A stretch of DNA of 64,000 nt from Parahaliea mediterranea (lineage in GTDB: Bacteria > Pseudomonadota > Gammaproteobacteria > Pseudomonadales > Halieaceae): positions 124,001 through 188,000 of the forward strand of contig NZ_QEWO01000002.1 in the NCBI RefSeq assembly GCF_003402235.1, written 5' to 3'. Positions 10,293 through 19,477 of this stretch are shown here, one piece after another (position 1 is the first letter of the stretch; every line of letters starts with the position of its first letter). Position numbers and translations under genes: made by a program. Under the pieces are notes generated by a model. That model was not told where the DNA came from. It worked only from the letters and a program-made list of their open reading frames with translations, and did not search any database.

Positions 10293-12005
10293 TCAGTCGC
10301 GGTAGCCGGTGATGGCCTTGGCGGCCTGGTAGGCGAAGGTCATGGCCGGGCCCAGGGTTGAACCAGGGCCGGGATAACAGGGCAGCGTCGGCGCGCTGCA
10401 GTTACCAATGGCGTAGAGCCCCTCGATCACCGAGCCGTCATCCCGCACAACCTGGGCGTCGGCATTGATCACCATGCCGCCCTGGGTACCGAAGTCGCCC
10501 GGGTCAACCTTCATGGCGTAGTAAGGCGCGGTATCCACCGGCCCCAGGCAGGGGTTGGGCGAGAAGCGCGGGTCGCCGTAGTAGCGGTCGTAGGCCGCAT
10601 CGCCACGCTGGCAATCCAGATCCACACCGGTGCGCGCGTACTCGTTCATGTTGTCCACGGTTTTTTGCAGGCCAGCCGGGTCGACGCCGATTTTGCGCGC
10701 CAGTTCGGGAATGGTGTCGGCCTTGGCAAAAAAGCCCTCTTCTTCATAGCGCTTGGGCAGGGCCCAGTCGGGGCGGAACTTGCTGTTGTACAGCGGCCCA
10801 ACGAAGTAGCGGGCGCGGAAATTGGCGTCGAACACCTGCCAGGCCGGGTTGCAGGGGTTGTCCTCGCTGTGTTTCTGGAAGGTCTCCTGCTGGAAGGCCA
10901 TGTAGTTCTGCGATTCGTTGCTGAAGCGTTCCCCCGCCGGGTTCACCACAATGGAGCCGGGGTAGGACTTTTCCATAATCGACAGGCGCGGAATCTCCTC
11001 GCCCGGCACGGAGATGGTGTTGCACCACCAGGCCTCGTTCATGCGGTGCATTTTGGCGCCCAGGCGAATGCCTTCGCGAATCGCATCGCCGGTGTTGTCC
11101 AGGGTGCCGGCGCTCCAGCGGTGGTCGGTGGGCTGGGGCAGGTACTGCTCGCGCATCTGCTGGTTGTGCTCGAACCCCCCCGCCGCCAGGATCACCGCCT
11201 TGCGGGCCTGGATGCGCAGCACCTGGCCGCCGCGGTTGACCTCGATACCCAGCACCTTGCCGTCTTCATCGATCACCCGGGTCATGGCGGTGTTCAGCCA
11301 CAGGGGAATATCCCGGTCCTGCAGCGAGGCACGCAGGCGTGCCACCCCCGCGCAACCGGTGGCAAGGCGGCGGTGAAACTTGTCCTTCAGGCGCCAGGGA
11401 ATATCCAGCACATAGTCCAGCACCAGCTTGGCGGCGGTTTTCCACCAGCCCGGTTGCTGGCCGACGAGCAGGGCCGCCTCTACCTGGGTGATGCCGATCA
11501 GCCCCCCCAGGTGCATCATCGGGTGGGTGCGCCGCAGGCGGCGCCACTCGTCACCGAGCTGGTCGGCGTTGAAGGGCTCGGGCTCCATGGAGCGGTGCCC
11601 CTCGCGGGAGCCGTCGAGGTTGGTGTAGTAATCCGGGTAGTGGGCAAGGGACACGTAGCGCACCTGGGTGCGCTCGTGCAGAAAGTCGACCATCTTGGGG
11701 CCGTTTTCCAGGAAGGCGTCCAGCTGGTAGTTGGGCACCTCTTCCTCGGTAATCAGCTGGCGCAGGTAGGTGCGCGCATCGTCGATGGTATCCTGCGCCC
11801 CCTGGGCCCTGGCGTAGCGGTTGCAGGGAATCCACACCCCGCCGCCGGAAATGGAGCTGGTGCCACCGTAAAGGTGGGACTTCTCCACCACCAGCACATC
11901 GCGGCTGCCCATTTCATAGCTGCACAGGGCCGCCGTTTGCCCCCCGTTGCCGGAGCCGACGACCACCACGTCAAAGCTGTAATCCCACTGTTGTTCTGCG
12001 GACAT
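10293..12005 (-). CDS. FAD-dependent oxidoreductase, 3-ketosteroid-delta1-dehydrogenase-like
   Basis: 570 residues of the FAD_binding_2 family. The dinucleotide-binding motif VVVVGSGNGGQTAAL is at about residues 13-27. GGTSSISGGGVWIPCN and the C-terminal YAIGNCSAPTLPCYPGPGST and LGPAMTFAYQAAKA match the KstD group, which introduces a double bond into steroid ring A. The start at 12005 (MSAEQQWDY) avoids a basic, low-complexity N-terminal extension. It stands alone between convergent and divergent neighbours, with no other steroid genes here. KstD-like enzymes also act on other flat hydrophobic ketones, so the substrate is uncertain. Confidence 0.82.
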   Translation of the reverse strand: MSAEQQWDYSFDVVVVGSGNGGQTAALCSYEMGSRDVLVVEKSHLYGGTSSISGGGVWIPCNRYARAQGAQDTIDDARTYLRQLITEEEVPNYQLDAFLENGPKMVDFLHERTQVRYVSLAHYPDYYTNLDGSREGHRSMEPEPFNADQLGDEWRRLRRTHPMMHLGGLIGITQVEAALLVGQQPGWWKTAAKLVLDYVLDIPWRLKDKFHRRLATGCAGVARLRASLQDRDIPLWLNTAMTRVIDEDGKVLGIEVNRGGQVLRIQARKAVILAAGGFEHNQQMREQYLPQPTDHRWSAGTLDNTGDAIREGIRLGAKMHRMNEAWWCNTISVPGEEIPRLSIMEKSYPGSIVVNPAGERFSNESQNYMAFQQETFQKHSEDNPCNPAWQVFDANFRARYFVGPLYNSKFRPDWALPKRYEEEGFFAKADTIPELARKIGVDPAGLQKTVDNMNEYARTGVDLDCQRGDAAYDRYYGDPRFSPNPCLGPVDTAPYYAMKVDPGDFGTQGGMVINADAQVVRDDGSVIEGLYAIGNCSAPTLPCYPGPGSTLGPAMTFAYQAAKAITGYRD

Positions 12006-12275
12006 GCAACACCTCATAAAAAGCAAGGCGCAATGGTAGCCCAGCGACCACACAAATCGGCCCTCTGCGCCCGGTGAAGGGACCCAAGGTTCAATAAATT
12101 GGTCGCGCTGTGGGGGCTGGAATGAAAAGCTGCACCGTCGCCGCGCCGCCCCAGGCACGCACCGAGCCTTGCCAGCCATCGCCAGCCCTGTCTAAGATGC
12201 TGGCAGGTGGTGGTTCCGGTACTGCTGCCCTTTGAACGGCCAATCGCTGGAGCGGCCATTCTCAAGAACACGCTC

Positions 12276-12298
12276 GACGATCAATTGGACGATCAATT
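12276..12298. repeat. Two tandem GACGATCAATT motifs upstream of cytochrome c'
   Basis: GACGATCAATT occurs at 12276-12286 and 12288-12298, a 12-bp period, about 60 bp before the cytochrome c' start. Position and helical-turn spacing are compatible with a regulator site. The rest of the 350-bp gap from 12006 holds no recognisable gene. Confidence 0.35.
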
Positions 12299-12355
12299 CG
12301 TCAACCAAATTCGACAACCAACCAGGCAACACACTCAACAAAAAAGGATACCGCC

Positions 12356-12838
12356 ATGCGCAAGCTGCTTCGCCATTCCCTGATTGCCGCCGGCCTCAGC
12401 GCCGCCATCGCCGCCCCCCTCGCCGTTGCACACTTCGACGACAAAGAACCCCTGCAGTCCTGGCGGCAGTCCTATTTTGCTCTGCTGGCCGCCAATTTCG
12501 GCCCCATCGGTGCCATGGTCAAGGGCGAAGCGCCCTGGGACGAGGCCAAGCTGAAGGCCTACGCGGAAGACCTGGAACACATCAGCGAAGTGGATGCCCT
12601 GCGCTTCTTCGCCCCCGGTTCGGACAAGGGCCAGACCCGGGCCAAACCGGAAATCTGGAACAACATGCAGGACTTTTCCGACAAGTACGCCGCCCTGCAA
12701 CGCGCTGCCGATACCCTGGAAGATGTGGTGGAAGACAGTGCCGGCGACCGCAAGGCCGTGGCCCAGGCCTTTGGTGAAGTGGGCAAGGCCTGCAAGGCCT
12801 GCCACGACGATTACAAAGCGAAGAACTATCTCTACTGA
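12356..12838 (+). CDS. Cytochrome c'
   Basis: A periplasmic four-helix-bundle c-type cytochrome, 160 residues. A Sec signal peptide (MRKLLRHSLIAAGLSAAIAAPLAVA) precedes the mature domain, and the haem-binding CKACH lies near the C-terminus (C146, C149, H150), the hallmark of cytochrome c' rather than class I cytochromes. AAAGGA precedes the start. Cytochromes c' bind NO and are linked to nitrosative-stress protection. It converges on a cytochrome b561-type gene, a frequent genomic partner. Confidence 0.92.
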   Translation: MRKLLRHSLIAAGLSAAIAAPLAVAHFDDKEPLQSWRQSYFALLAANFGPIGAMVKGEAPWDEAKLKAYAEDLEHISEVDALRFFAPGSDKGQTRAKPEIWNNMQDFSDKYAALQRAADTLEDVVEDSAGDRKAVAQAFGEVGKACKACHDDYKAKNYLY

Positions 12839-12851
12839 GCCCTGCCATAAC

Positions 12852-12876
12852 TAGGCCCTGCCAACAACAGGGCCTA
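12852..12876. terminator. Shared stem-loop between convergent cytochrome genes
   Basis: TAGGCCCTG and CAGGGCCTA form a perfect 9-bp stem with a 7-base loop between the cytochrome c' stop and the cytochrome b gene. The right arm includes the stop codon of the cytochrome b gene. There are no long T runs, so it may act as a bidirectional barrier or mRNA 3' stabiliser. Confidence 0.5.
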
Positions 12877-13536
12877 CCAGTAGCTGACCGGTGCCGGCAC
12901 CAGGGCGAAGGCGACCCACAGCAGGGCGCCGACCAGCACCAGCAGCAGCGGCGCGCGCCACCAGGGCACCGGTGGCGCGCTGCCCTCGCGCCCGGGGGCA
13001 CGCCCGGCGAACATGGCCTGCAGGAGCTTTTCACCGCGCCCGAACTGGTAGTACAGCACTGCCGTAAGGTGCAGGCCGATCATCACCAGCAAGGCGTTAA
13101 AGCAGACCTCGTGCACTACCCCGGCGGTATCCTGCCATTCGCTGCTGGCCAGGTGGCGCAGCGGGCCGTCGAACAGAATATCGTCGCCGTTAAAGAGGCC
13201 ACTCGCCACCTGCATCAGTAGCAGCGTCAGCATCACCAGCACCGACCAGCCGCCCAGGGGGTTGTGGCCCTCGGCGTGCCCCGCCTTGCCGCACACGTAG
13301 GCAATGAGCGTGGCGGGGCCGCGAACAAAACTGGCAAAACGTGACGCGCGGCTGCCGAGCCATCCCCAGCACAGGCGAAACAGCACCAGCAACAGCACGC
13401 CGTAGCCGATCCACTCGTGCCATTGCATGTGGCCCTCTTCCGCTGTCCACCAGGCAGCCGGCAGCGCCGCCACCAGCAGCCAGTGGAAGGCGCGGGTAGC
13501 CCAGTCCCACAGCGGATAGGCCGCGCGCTCAGACAT
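12874..13536 (-). CDS. Cytochrome b561-type membrane protein
   Basis: A 220-residue di-haem cytochrome b of the Ni-hydrogenase-type b561 family. WDWATRAFHWLLVAALPAAWW supplies the first haem-ligand His, WHEWIGYGVLLLVLFRLCWGWLGS the second, and VVHEVCFNALLVMIGLHLTAVLYY the later pair. Four to five membrane helices are evident, ending in a single C-terminal anchor. Such proteins pass quinol electrons to periplasmic cytochromes; the convergent cytochrome c' gene is the probable acceptor. Confidence 0.85.
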   Translation of the reverse strand: MSERAAYPLWDWATRAFHWLLVAALPAAWWTAEEGHMQWHEWIGYGVLLLVLFRLCWGWLGSRASRFASFVRGPATLIAYVCGKAGHAEGHNPLGGWSVLVMLTLLLMQVASGLFNGDDILFDGPLRHLASSEWQDTAGVVHEVCFNALLVMIGLHLTAVLYYQFGRGEKLLQAMFAGRAPGREGSAPPVPWWRAPLLLVLVGALLWVAFALVPAPVSYW

Positions 13537-13554
13537 GGCTCACCAGCCCCATGC

Positions 13555-13575
13555 GGCCGGCTGTTGTTGCCGGCC
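13555..13575 (-). terminator. Stem-loop downstream of M20 amidohydrolase gene
   Basis: GGCCGGC / GCCGGCC with a 7-base loop follows the stop of the M20 gene before the cytochrome b start. It is a perfect 7-bp stem without a clear T tract after it on the minus strand. Confidence 0.4.
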
Positions 13576-13598
13576 TAGCAAAAAAGCCACCCCCGCGT

Positions 13599-14948
13599 TC
13601 ACTCGCCAGGGGCCTGCAGCAAATCCATCAGCGCGGTAACCGTGGCCTCCACCCCCAGGGTAACGGCGGGCTCGGGGGTGATCTTGAACAGCGGCGAGTG
13701 GTGCGATGGCACTGGCGTGCCACCGGCCTCCTCGCGATCGAAATCCGCCTGCGGCGTGCCGCCAATGGCGAAGTAAGTGCTCGGAATGTAGGGGTCGGTG
13801 GTGAAGAAGGGGAAGTCCTCAGCGCCCATGCCCTTGCGCTTCTGTGGCTCGGCGATGCTGTCTTCACCGAGTTTTTCAACCCACACGGAACGCAGGCGCT
13901 GGGTCAGCTTGCTGTCGTTGATGGTGGGGGGCACCCACTCCTCGGACACAATCACCTCGGGCAGTTTGTCTTCGGGCAGCCCGGCCACCCGGCCCATGTT
14001 CTCCGCCACCCGCTTGATGCCATCCAGCAGGAGCTGGCGGGTTTCCAGGTCGTCGTTGCGCACTGTCAATTGCAGGCGCGCCTGGTCGGAAATGATGTTG
14101 TGCTTGGTGCCGGCATGGAAGGAGCCCACGGTGATAACGCCACCGAAACGCGGGGGCTTTTCGCGGCTGATGACCGTCTGCAGGGCCAGCACGATCTGGC
14201 TGCCCAGCACTACCGGGTCCACACCGCGATGGGGGCTGGCGCCGTGGGCGCCCACCCCGTGGATGATGATGTCCACGGTGTCCGCGCCAGAGTAAGGCGA
14301 GTCTTCCGTCACCCCGATCTTGCCGGTGGGCAGCTCCGAGGTCACGTGAAACGCCAGGGCATAATCCGGCTGCCCAAAGCGCTGCCAGAGCTTGTCTTCC
14401 ATCATCAGCTTGGCGCCGCCGACCCGTTCCTCGGCGGGCTGGCCAATCAGCATCAAGGTGCCGGACCACTGGTCCTTGCGCGCCGCCATGGCGCGCGCCG
14501 TACCCACCAGGGCGGTGATGTGCACATCGTGACCACAGGCGTGCATCACAAAGACCTCGTTGCCGTCCCAGTCCACCTGCTTGGCGCGGGAGGCATTGGG
14601 CAGGCCGGATTTCTCCTCCACCGGCAGGCCGTCCATGTCGGCGCGCATCATCACCAGCGGGCCCGGGCCATTCTTCATCATTGCCACCACGCCGGTACCA
14701 CCGACGCCCTCGGTCACCTCAAAACCCGCGGCGCGCAACTCCTTGGCCAGGCGCGCGGCGGTTTTGGTCTCCATGTTGGAGAGCTCCGGGTTACGGTGAA
14801 AGTAGTCGAACAGTTCGCCGAGGTGGTTCTGGTAATCCTTCTCGACGGCCTTGCTGAGGTCATCGGCATGGGCCAGCGGAATAGACAGCGGCATGGAAAG
14901 GGCACCACCAAGGGTAGCGGCAGCAAACAGGGAGCGGGCTCGAGACAT
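13599..14948 (-). CDS. Secreted M20-family amidohydrolase
   Basis: A metal-dependent hydrolase of 449 residues with an N-terminal signal peptide ending near LAHADD, so probably periplasmic. The motifs MMRADMDGLPVEE, HACGHDVHITALVGTARAM, GQPAEERVGGAKLMM and GAHGASPHRGVDPV are those of the HipO/AbgB/IAA-amino-acid hydrolase group, which cleaves N-acyl amino acids. ATG 14948 follows AAGGAA. It stands 62 bp upstream of cytochrome b561 with a stem-loop between. The natural amide substrate is unknown. Confidence 0.88.
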   Translation of the reverse strand: MSRARSLFAAATLGGALSMPLSIPLAHADDLSKAVEKDYQNHLGELFDYFHRNPELSNMETKTAARLAKELRAAGFEVTEGVGGTGVVAMMKNGPGPLVMMRADMDGLPVEEKSGLPNASRAKQVDWDGNEVFVMHACGHDVHITALVGTARAMAARKDQWSGTLMLIGQPAEERVGGAKLMMEDKLWQRFGQPDYALAFHVTSELPTGKIGVTEDSPYSGADTVDIIIHGVGAHGASPHRGVDPVVLGSQIVLALQTVISREKPPRFGGVITVGSFHAGTKHNIISDQARLQLTVRNDDLETRQLLLDGIKRVAENMGRVAGLPEDKLPEVIVSEEWVPPTINDSKLTQRLRSVWVEKLGEDSIAEPQKRKGMGAEDFPFFTTDPYIPSTYFAIGGTPQADFDREEAGGTPVPSHHSPLFKITPEPAVTLGVEATVTALMDLLQAPGE

Positions 14949-15208
14949 GGGCAGTTTCCTTGGAACGGAACAATCAGCCATCGAGGCTAACAGAGCCGGC
15001 GCAAAGCGCAAGCGCGCGGAACGGACAGCGCGCTGCGCAGACACACTGCGGAACTGATTAGCGAGGGCATTGATGTGGCGGTGTAGCAATCGCCCTGGCA
15101 GCGCAGGGTGATGAAGTGCATCCCCTGCCACGCAACAACGCTCCCGGCGCCTGAGCCGGGGTGTTGCACGTCAAATGATGAAAAAAAGTGTCTCGGCTGA
15201 GACTGTGG

Positions 15209-15340
15209 CTATCCGCTGAAGCCAAAACTATCGGCTAAACGAAAGGGTATCGGCTGCAACGGAAGGTGATCAGCTAAACGAAGGCTACCCGCTGAAGCGC
15301 ATGGTCGCGGCCCAAACGAGAGCCATCGGCCGCAATGTGG
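15209..15340. repeat. Degenerate short tandem repeats
   Basis: Within the 400-bp gap 14949-15349, units of about 17-21 bp built around TATCGGCTAAACGAAGG recur. Examples are TATCCGCTGAAGCC, TATCGGCTAAACGAAAGGG, TATCGGCTGCAACGGAAGG, ATCAGCTAAACGAAGGC, TACCCGCTGAAGCG and ATCGGCCGCAATGTGG. They are diverged and no gene overlaps them. The rest of the gap shows nothing recognisable. Confidence 0.5.
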
Positions 15341-15349
15341 CCTGTTGCC

Positions 15350-15751
15350 TCAGCCGAGGCGATCGGCCATCGACAGGTCGTAGCCCAGCTGGCGGGCCTG
15401 CTCCCGCGCCTGGGGGCGCTCGGCCTCCGGGCGCGAGGCAACCCACAGGTTGGTGGAGCGCGTTCCGCTGCGACAGAAGGCCAGCACCGGGCCCCCCTCG
15501 TCGAAGGCGGCGGCAATATCTGCCAGCGGCGCACCCGGAAAGTTCATCGCCGTTACCGGCAAAAAGCGGTATTCCAGGCCGGCAGCCGCCGCAGCGGCGG
15601 CCATTTCCGCGCTGCTCGGCTGGCCGGGCACTTCCCCGTCGGGACGGTTGTTGAACACCACGCGAAAGCCGGCCTCGGCGATGGCCGGCATATCCGCCGG
15701 CGAAATCTGCTCCGAGGCTGCCACGCTGTCACTGAGGCGAACAATTCTCAT
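15350..15751 (-). CDS. DUF442 / TIGR01244-type sulfurtransferase-phosphatase-like protein
   Basis: A 133-residue cytoplasmic protein with a Cys-based phosphatase/rhodanese-like loop, LAFCRSGTRSTNLW (CxxxxxR). The IRIVRLSDSVAASEQISPADM-like opening and FRVVFNNRPDGEVPGQP belong to the domain that in other bacteria is fused to a BLH-type metallo-beta-lactamase and linked to sulfide oxidation. Start at 15751 is favoured over 15763. It follows the arylsulfatase by 26 bp on the same strand. With TauE/SafE upstream this makes a small sulfur-related cluster. Confidence 0.8.
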   Translation of the reverse strand: MRIVRLSDSVAASEQISPADMPAIAEAGFRVVFNNRPDGEVPGQPSSAEMAAAAAAAGLEYRFLPVTAMNFPGAPLADIAAAFDEGGPVLAFCRSGTRSTNLWVASRPEAERPQAREQARQLGYDLSMADRLG

Positions 15752-15777
15752 ACCGGCTCCCACGAGGTCGTCAAAGG

Positions 15778-17310
15778 CTACTGCTTATACAGGGCTTCGA
15801 GGATCTGGTCTACCGTAAAGGAAGCCGGACGCTGGCGCGGCGGGTATTCCTGCAGCGATTTCACAAAGGCGCCGACTGCCACCTGGGCCTTCATCGCCTG
15901 GGGGCCAATCTTGCGATCCCACCAGTTGTTGTAGCCGTTGGAATCGGTATCGGCGCGCTCGAAGGGATCGCGGCGCAGGTGGAACAACTTGGGAATGCGC
16001 AGGGGCACGAAAGGATCGCGCCACACGTCGAAACGGTTGGCGCGCTGCTCGGCAAACACCAGTTTCCAGTCGCCGATACGGGCGGCGGTCAGCTGGCCGT
16101 CGTCGCTGAAGTAGAAGAATTCCTCGCGCGGCGTAGACTCGCTCTTGCCTGTGAGGTAGGGCAGGAAGTTATAACCATCCAAGTGGACCTTGAAGGACTT
16201 GTCGCCAAAACGCTTGCCCTTTTTCAGGTCTGCCACCACTTTGTCCTGGCCGGCGGCGGCCATCAGGGTCGGCACCCAGTCCAGGTGGGACATCACCTGG
16301 TTGCTGATACGGCCGGCGGGAATGTGCTGCGGCCAGCGCACCACGGCCGGCACCCGGAAGCCACCCTCCCAGTTGGTGTTCTTTTCACCGCGGAAGGGGG
16401 TAATGGCGGCGTCGGGCCACAGGTTGTAGTGGGGGCCGTTGTCGGTGGTGTAGAGCACTATGGTGTTGTCGGCAATGCCCAGAGCATCAAGCTTGCTGAG
16501 CAACTGGCCAACATGGCCGTCGTGCTCCACCATCGCGTCGTTGTAGAAGCCCTGGCCGCTGGCGCCCAGGGTATCGTCCTTCACGTGGGTGTAGTAGTGC
16601 ATCCGGGTGGAGTTAAACCACACGAAAAAGGGCTTTTCCGCCTGGTGGGCACGGTCGATAAAGTCCAGGGACGCGGCCAGGAATTCCTCGTCGACGGTCT
16701 GCATGCGCTTGCGGGTCAGGGGGCCGCTGTCTTCAATGCGCCCGTCGGCAAAGCTGTGAATCACACCGCGCGGGCCAAAGCGCTTGCGGAAGGCCTCGTC
16801 CTGCGGGTAGTCGGGGTCTTCCGGGTTTTCCTCGGCATTCAGGTGGTACAGGTTGCCGAAGAATTCGTCAAAGCCGTGGTTGGTGGGCAAAAACTCGTCC
16901 CGGTCACCCAGGTGGTTCTTGCCGAACTGGCCACTGGTATAGCCCAGCGGGCGCAGCAGTTCGGCCAGAGTCGGGTCTTCGGGCTGGATACCCAGGTCCG
17001 CCCCGGGCACACCCACCTTGGTCAGCCCGGTGCGCAGGGGGTGCTGGCCGGTAATAAAGGCGGAGCGCCCGGCGGTGCAGCTCTGCTCACCGTAGTAGTC
17101 GGTGAAAATAGTGCCCTCGTTGGCGATGCGGTCGATGTTGGGGGTCTGGTAGCCCATCTGCCCCATGCTGTAGCGGCTGATGTTCCAGATGCCGATGTCG
17201 TCGCCGAAGATCACCAGAATATTGGGCTTTTCAGCCGCCAGTGCCAGCTGGCAGCCAAGGCCAATCAGCAGGGTCGCGGCCAGCCGGCCGATGCGCTTTC
17301 GCAGGAACAT
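15778..17310 (-). CDS. Arylsulfatase, Cys-type, secreted
   Basis: A sulfatase of 510 residues with an N-terminal signal peptide. The metal-binding Asp pair is in VIFGDDIG (D37-D38). The active-site Cys-containing motif is SCTAGRSAFITGQ (C78-T-A-G-R82), where Ala replaces the usual Pro. Cys here implies conversion to formylglycine by FGE or an anaerobic SME, neither of which is in the window. LYTTDNGPHYNLWPDA, FRGEKNTNWEGGFRVPAVVRWP and the C-terminal lobe are typical. It is preceded by a TauE/SafE exporter and followed by a DUF442 gene. The sulfate ester cleaved is unknown; marine polysaccharide or aromatic sulfates are possible. Confidence 0.92.
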   Translation of the reverse strand: MFLRKRIGRLAATLLIGLGCQLALAAEKPNILVIFGDDIGIWNISRYSMGQMGYQTPNIDRIANEGTIFTDYYGEQSCTAGRSAFITGQHPLRTGLTKVGVPGADLGIQPEDPTLAELLRPLGYTSGQFGKNHLGDRDEFLPTNHGFDEFFGNLYHLNAEENPEDPDYPQDEAFRKRFGPRGVIHSFADGRIEDSGPLTRKRMQTVDEEFLAASLDFIDRAHQAEKPFFVWFNSTRMHYYTHVKDDTLGASGQGFYNDAMVEHDGHVGQLLSKLDALGIADNTIVLYTTDNGPHYNLWPDAAITPFRGEKNTNWEGGFRVPAVVRWPQHIPAGRISNQVMSHLDWVPTLMAAAGQDKVVADLKKGKRFGDKSFKVHLDGYNFLPYLTGKSESTPREEFFYFSDDGQLTAARIGDWKLVFAEQRANRFDVWRDPFVPLRIPKLFHLRRDPFERADTDSNGYNNWWDRKIGPQAMKAQVAVGAFVKSLQEYPPRQRPASFTVDQILEALYKQ

Positions 17311-17428
17311 GCTTGTTATCCTTCTCGTGTTGATGACAGGGCCCCCAGGCTGACTATAGCCCAAGCGCGGCCAGCCAGCTTAGCGTGGGCGTGCCCACCT
17401 TTCTGTAAAACAGCTGACATTCTACGCT

Positions 17429-18187
17429 TCAGGTGAGGCCGACTTCACCCAGCCCCTGCCACAGCAGGCGGCAGCCCACCAGGGCCAGAAACACGCTGAT
17501 AATACCGTAGTAAAGCCTGGGCTCGGTGCGCTCCACCAGGTAGCGCCCGAACAGCACTCCCAGTGGGGCCAGCGGCACCAGCACCAGGGAGTACAGCAGG
17601 TTTTCGCCGCTGAACTGCCCCAGCAGGTAGTAGGGAATGAGCTTGACGGCATTGACCGCAGCGAAGAACAGCCCGGCGGTACCGGCAAACAGCAGCGGCG
17701 GCAGCCCCCGGGGCAGCAGGTACATGGTCAGCGGCGGGCCGCCGGCGTGAATGCTGAAACTGGTGAAGCCGGCTAGGCTGCCGAAACAGGCGGCGCTGGC
17801 TGCCTTGTGGGGGCGGGCCTTGCGCGCCGCGCCAGACAACAGGAAATGGGCGCCAAACACCAGCGCAACCACGCCGATCAGCACCCGCATCCAGGCATCG
17901 CTGAAGCTGTCGGCGGTGAAGTAACCCACCGCAACCCCCACCAGCGCCCCCGGCAACAACAGGCGCAGGGCACGGCCGTCGTACTGGCCCCAGTAGCTTT
18001 TCACCACCACCGCGTCCATCACCACCAGAATCGGCAGCAGGATGGCGGCGGCCTGGGTGGGCGACATCACCAGGGCCATCAGCGGCACAGACACCATGGC
18101 GATGGCACCGCCAAAGCCGCCCTTGGCAATGCCGTACAGCAGTACCGCGGGAATGCTGACGAGGTAAAAAAGCGGCTCGTTCAGCAA
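17429..18187 (-). CDS. TauE/SafE (TSUP) family sulfite/organosulfur exporter
   Basis: A 252-residue membrane protein with about eight helices in two repeats; the family-typical GFGGAIAMVSVPLM and FTSFSIHAGGPPLTMYLLPR are visible. Members move sulfite, sulfoacetate or related anions. The start is TTG at 18187, only 7 bp after the purC stop. It lies 118 bp before the arylsulfatase, suggesting disposal of sulfur oxyanions, although sulfatases release sulfate and no direct link is shown. Confidence 0.85.
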   Translation of the reverse strand: MLNEPLFYLVSIPAVLLYGIAKGGFGGAIAMVSVPLMALVMSPTQAAAILLPILVVMDAVVVKSYWGQYDGRALRLLLPGALVGVAVGYFTADSFSDAWMRVLIGVVALVFGAHFLLSGAARKARPHKAASAACFGSLAGFTSFSIHAGGPPLTMYLLPRGLPPLLFAGTAGLFFAAVNAVKLIPYYLLGQFSGENLLYSLVLVPLAPLGVLFGRYLVERTEPRLYYGIISVFLALVGCRLLWQGLGEVGLT

Positions 18188-18194
18188 AGCGGCG

Positions 18195-19298
18195 TCAATC
18201 GACCAGGCCGAATTCGTCGCGCAGGACGCTGATGATTTCCGCCTTGGGATTATCCGAAATCACCAGCTTCTCGCCGGTGATGCGCTCGGCAATGCCAACG
18301 TAGGTGTCGCTCACCGCCATCAGCACCTCGGTGGGCAGGGCGTTGTCCCGCGCCAGGGCCTGGCGCTCGGCCATGCGGTCCTTGTTGAGCAGAATGTCGC
18401 TGTCCGGGAAGTGGTTCAGCAACAGCTGACGGAAGCCCTCCTTGGAGTTCTCGACGATCTTGCCCTCGCGCCAGGCCGGGCCGTCCCAGATGCGGGAGGA
18501 ATCCGGGGTGCCGACTTCATCCATGTAGATCAGTTTTTCCTGGCCGGCGGCATCGGTGACGTAGCCAAACTCGAACTTGGTGTCGACGAAGATCTGGTCC
18601 AGCTTGGCCAGCTCGGCGCTGATCACGTCAAAACCCTCTTTGAGCAGGGTTTCGTAGCGGTCGATATCGGCCTGGTTGCTGAAGTTGAAGGCCGCGTAGT
18701 TGGCGTCGATATCAGCGCGGGTAATGTTGACATCGTCCACCGCCGGCACGCCGGGAATGCCCTCGAGAATGCCCTTGGTGGAGGGGGTAATCAGCAGCTC
18801 GGGCAGTTTCTGGTCGCGCTCCAGGCCATCGGGAATGGCGATGCCGCAGAACTCCCGTTCGCCCTTGGCGTAGCTGCGCCACATGGAGCCGGTGATGTAC
18901 TGGCGGGCAATGGCCTCGATCATCACCGGGCGCGCCTTCTGCACGATCCACACCAGCGGGTGGGGAATCTCCAGGATGTGGCTGTCGGCCAGGCCCTGCT
19001 CGCGGAACAGGCGGAACCAGTGGTTGGAAATGGCGTTCAGGGCTGCGCCTTTGCCCGGCACGCCGGCCATGCCACCCTCGCCGTGCCAGATACAGTCAAA
19101 GGCGGAGATGCGATCGGAGATCACCATAATGGCCAGCGGCGCATCGGCGGCCACATCGTAGCCGCGCTCGCGCACCAGGCGCGCGCTGTCTTCGGGGGTC
19201 AGCCAGTACACCGAGCGCACCTTGCCGCTGTGAATGGGCTCCGCGGTGCGGATGGGTAGATCGTTGTTTACCGCCAATACCTTGTCTGCAAGACTCAT
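18195..19298 (-). CDS. purC: Phosphoribosylaminoimidazole-succinocarboxamide synthase (SAICAR synthetase)
   Basis: Purine biosynthesis: ATP-dependent ligation of aspartate to CAIR. This is the long form at 367 residues, longer than the roughly 240-residue enterobacterial enzyme and like the form found in many marine gammaproteobacteria. [43 protein letters not shown] and [12 protein letters not shown] are the substrate and nucleotide motifs. Start 19298 is chosen by the family N-terminus [18 protein letters not shown]. It is divergent from pldA. Confidence 0.95.
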   Translation of the reverse strand: MSLADKVLAVNNDLPIRTAEPIHSGKVRSVYWLTPEDSARLVRERGYDVAADAPLAIMVISDRISAFDCIWHGEGGMAGVPGKGAALNAISNHWFRLFREQGLADSHILEIPHPLVWIVQKARPVMIEAIARQYITGSMWRSYAKGEREFCGIAIPDGLERDQKLPELLITPSTKGILEGIPGVPAVDDVNITRADIDANYAAFNFSNQADIDRYETLLKEGFDVISAELAKLDQIFVDTKFEFGYVTDAAGQEKLIYMDEVGTPDSSRIWDGPAWREGKIVENSKEGFRQLLLNHFPDSDILLNKDRMAERQALARDNALPTEVLMAVSDTYVGIAERITGEKLVISDNPKAEIISVLRDEFGLVD

Positions 19299-19477
19299 GT
19301 GCCTGTCCTGATCTGTCGATTGCTGAGGGGGATGAACACCGCGCCGACGCGGCGCCGCGAAAGGGCGAATCATAGCAAAGTCACCGGCGCGAAGGCATCC
19401 CCGGGACATCCCCGGAGTTTGTCGCCCTGCCGCCCTTTCACTATCATTGGCGGCCCTTTGCCACCCCGAGATGCACC

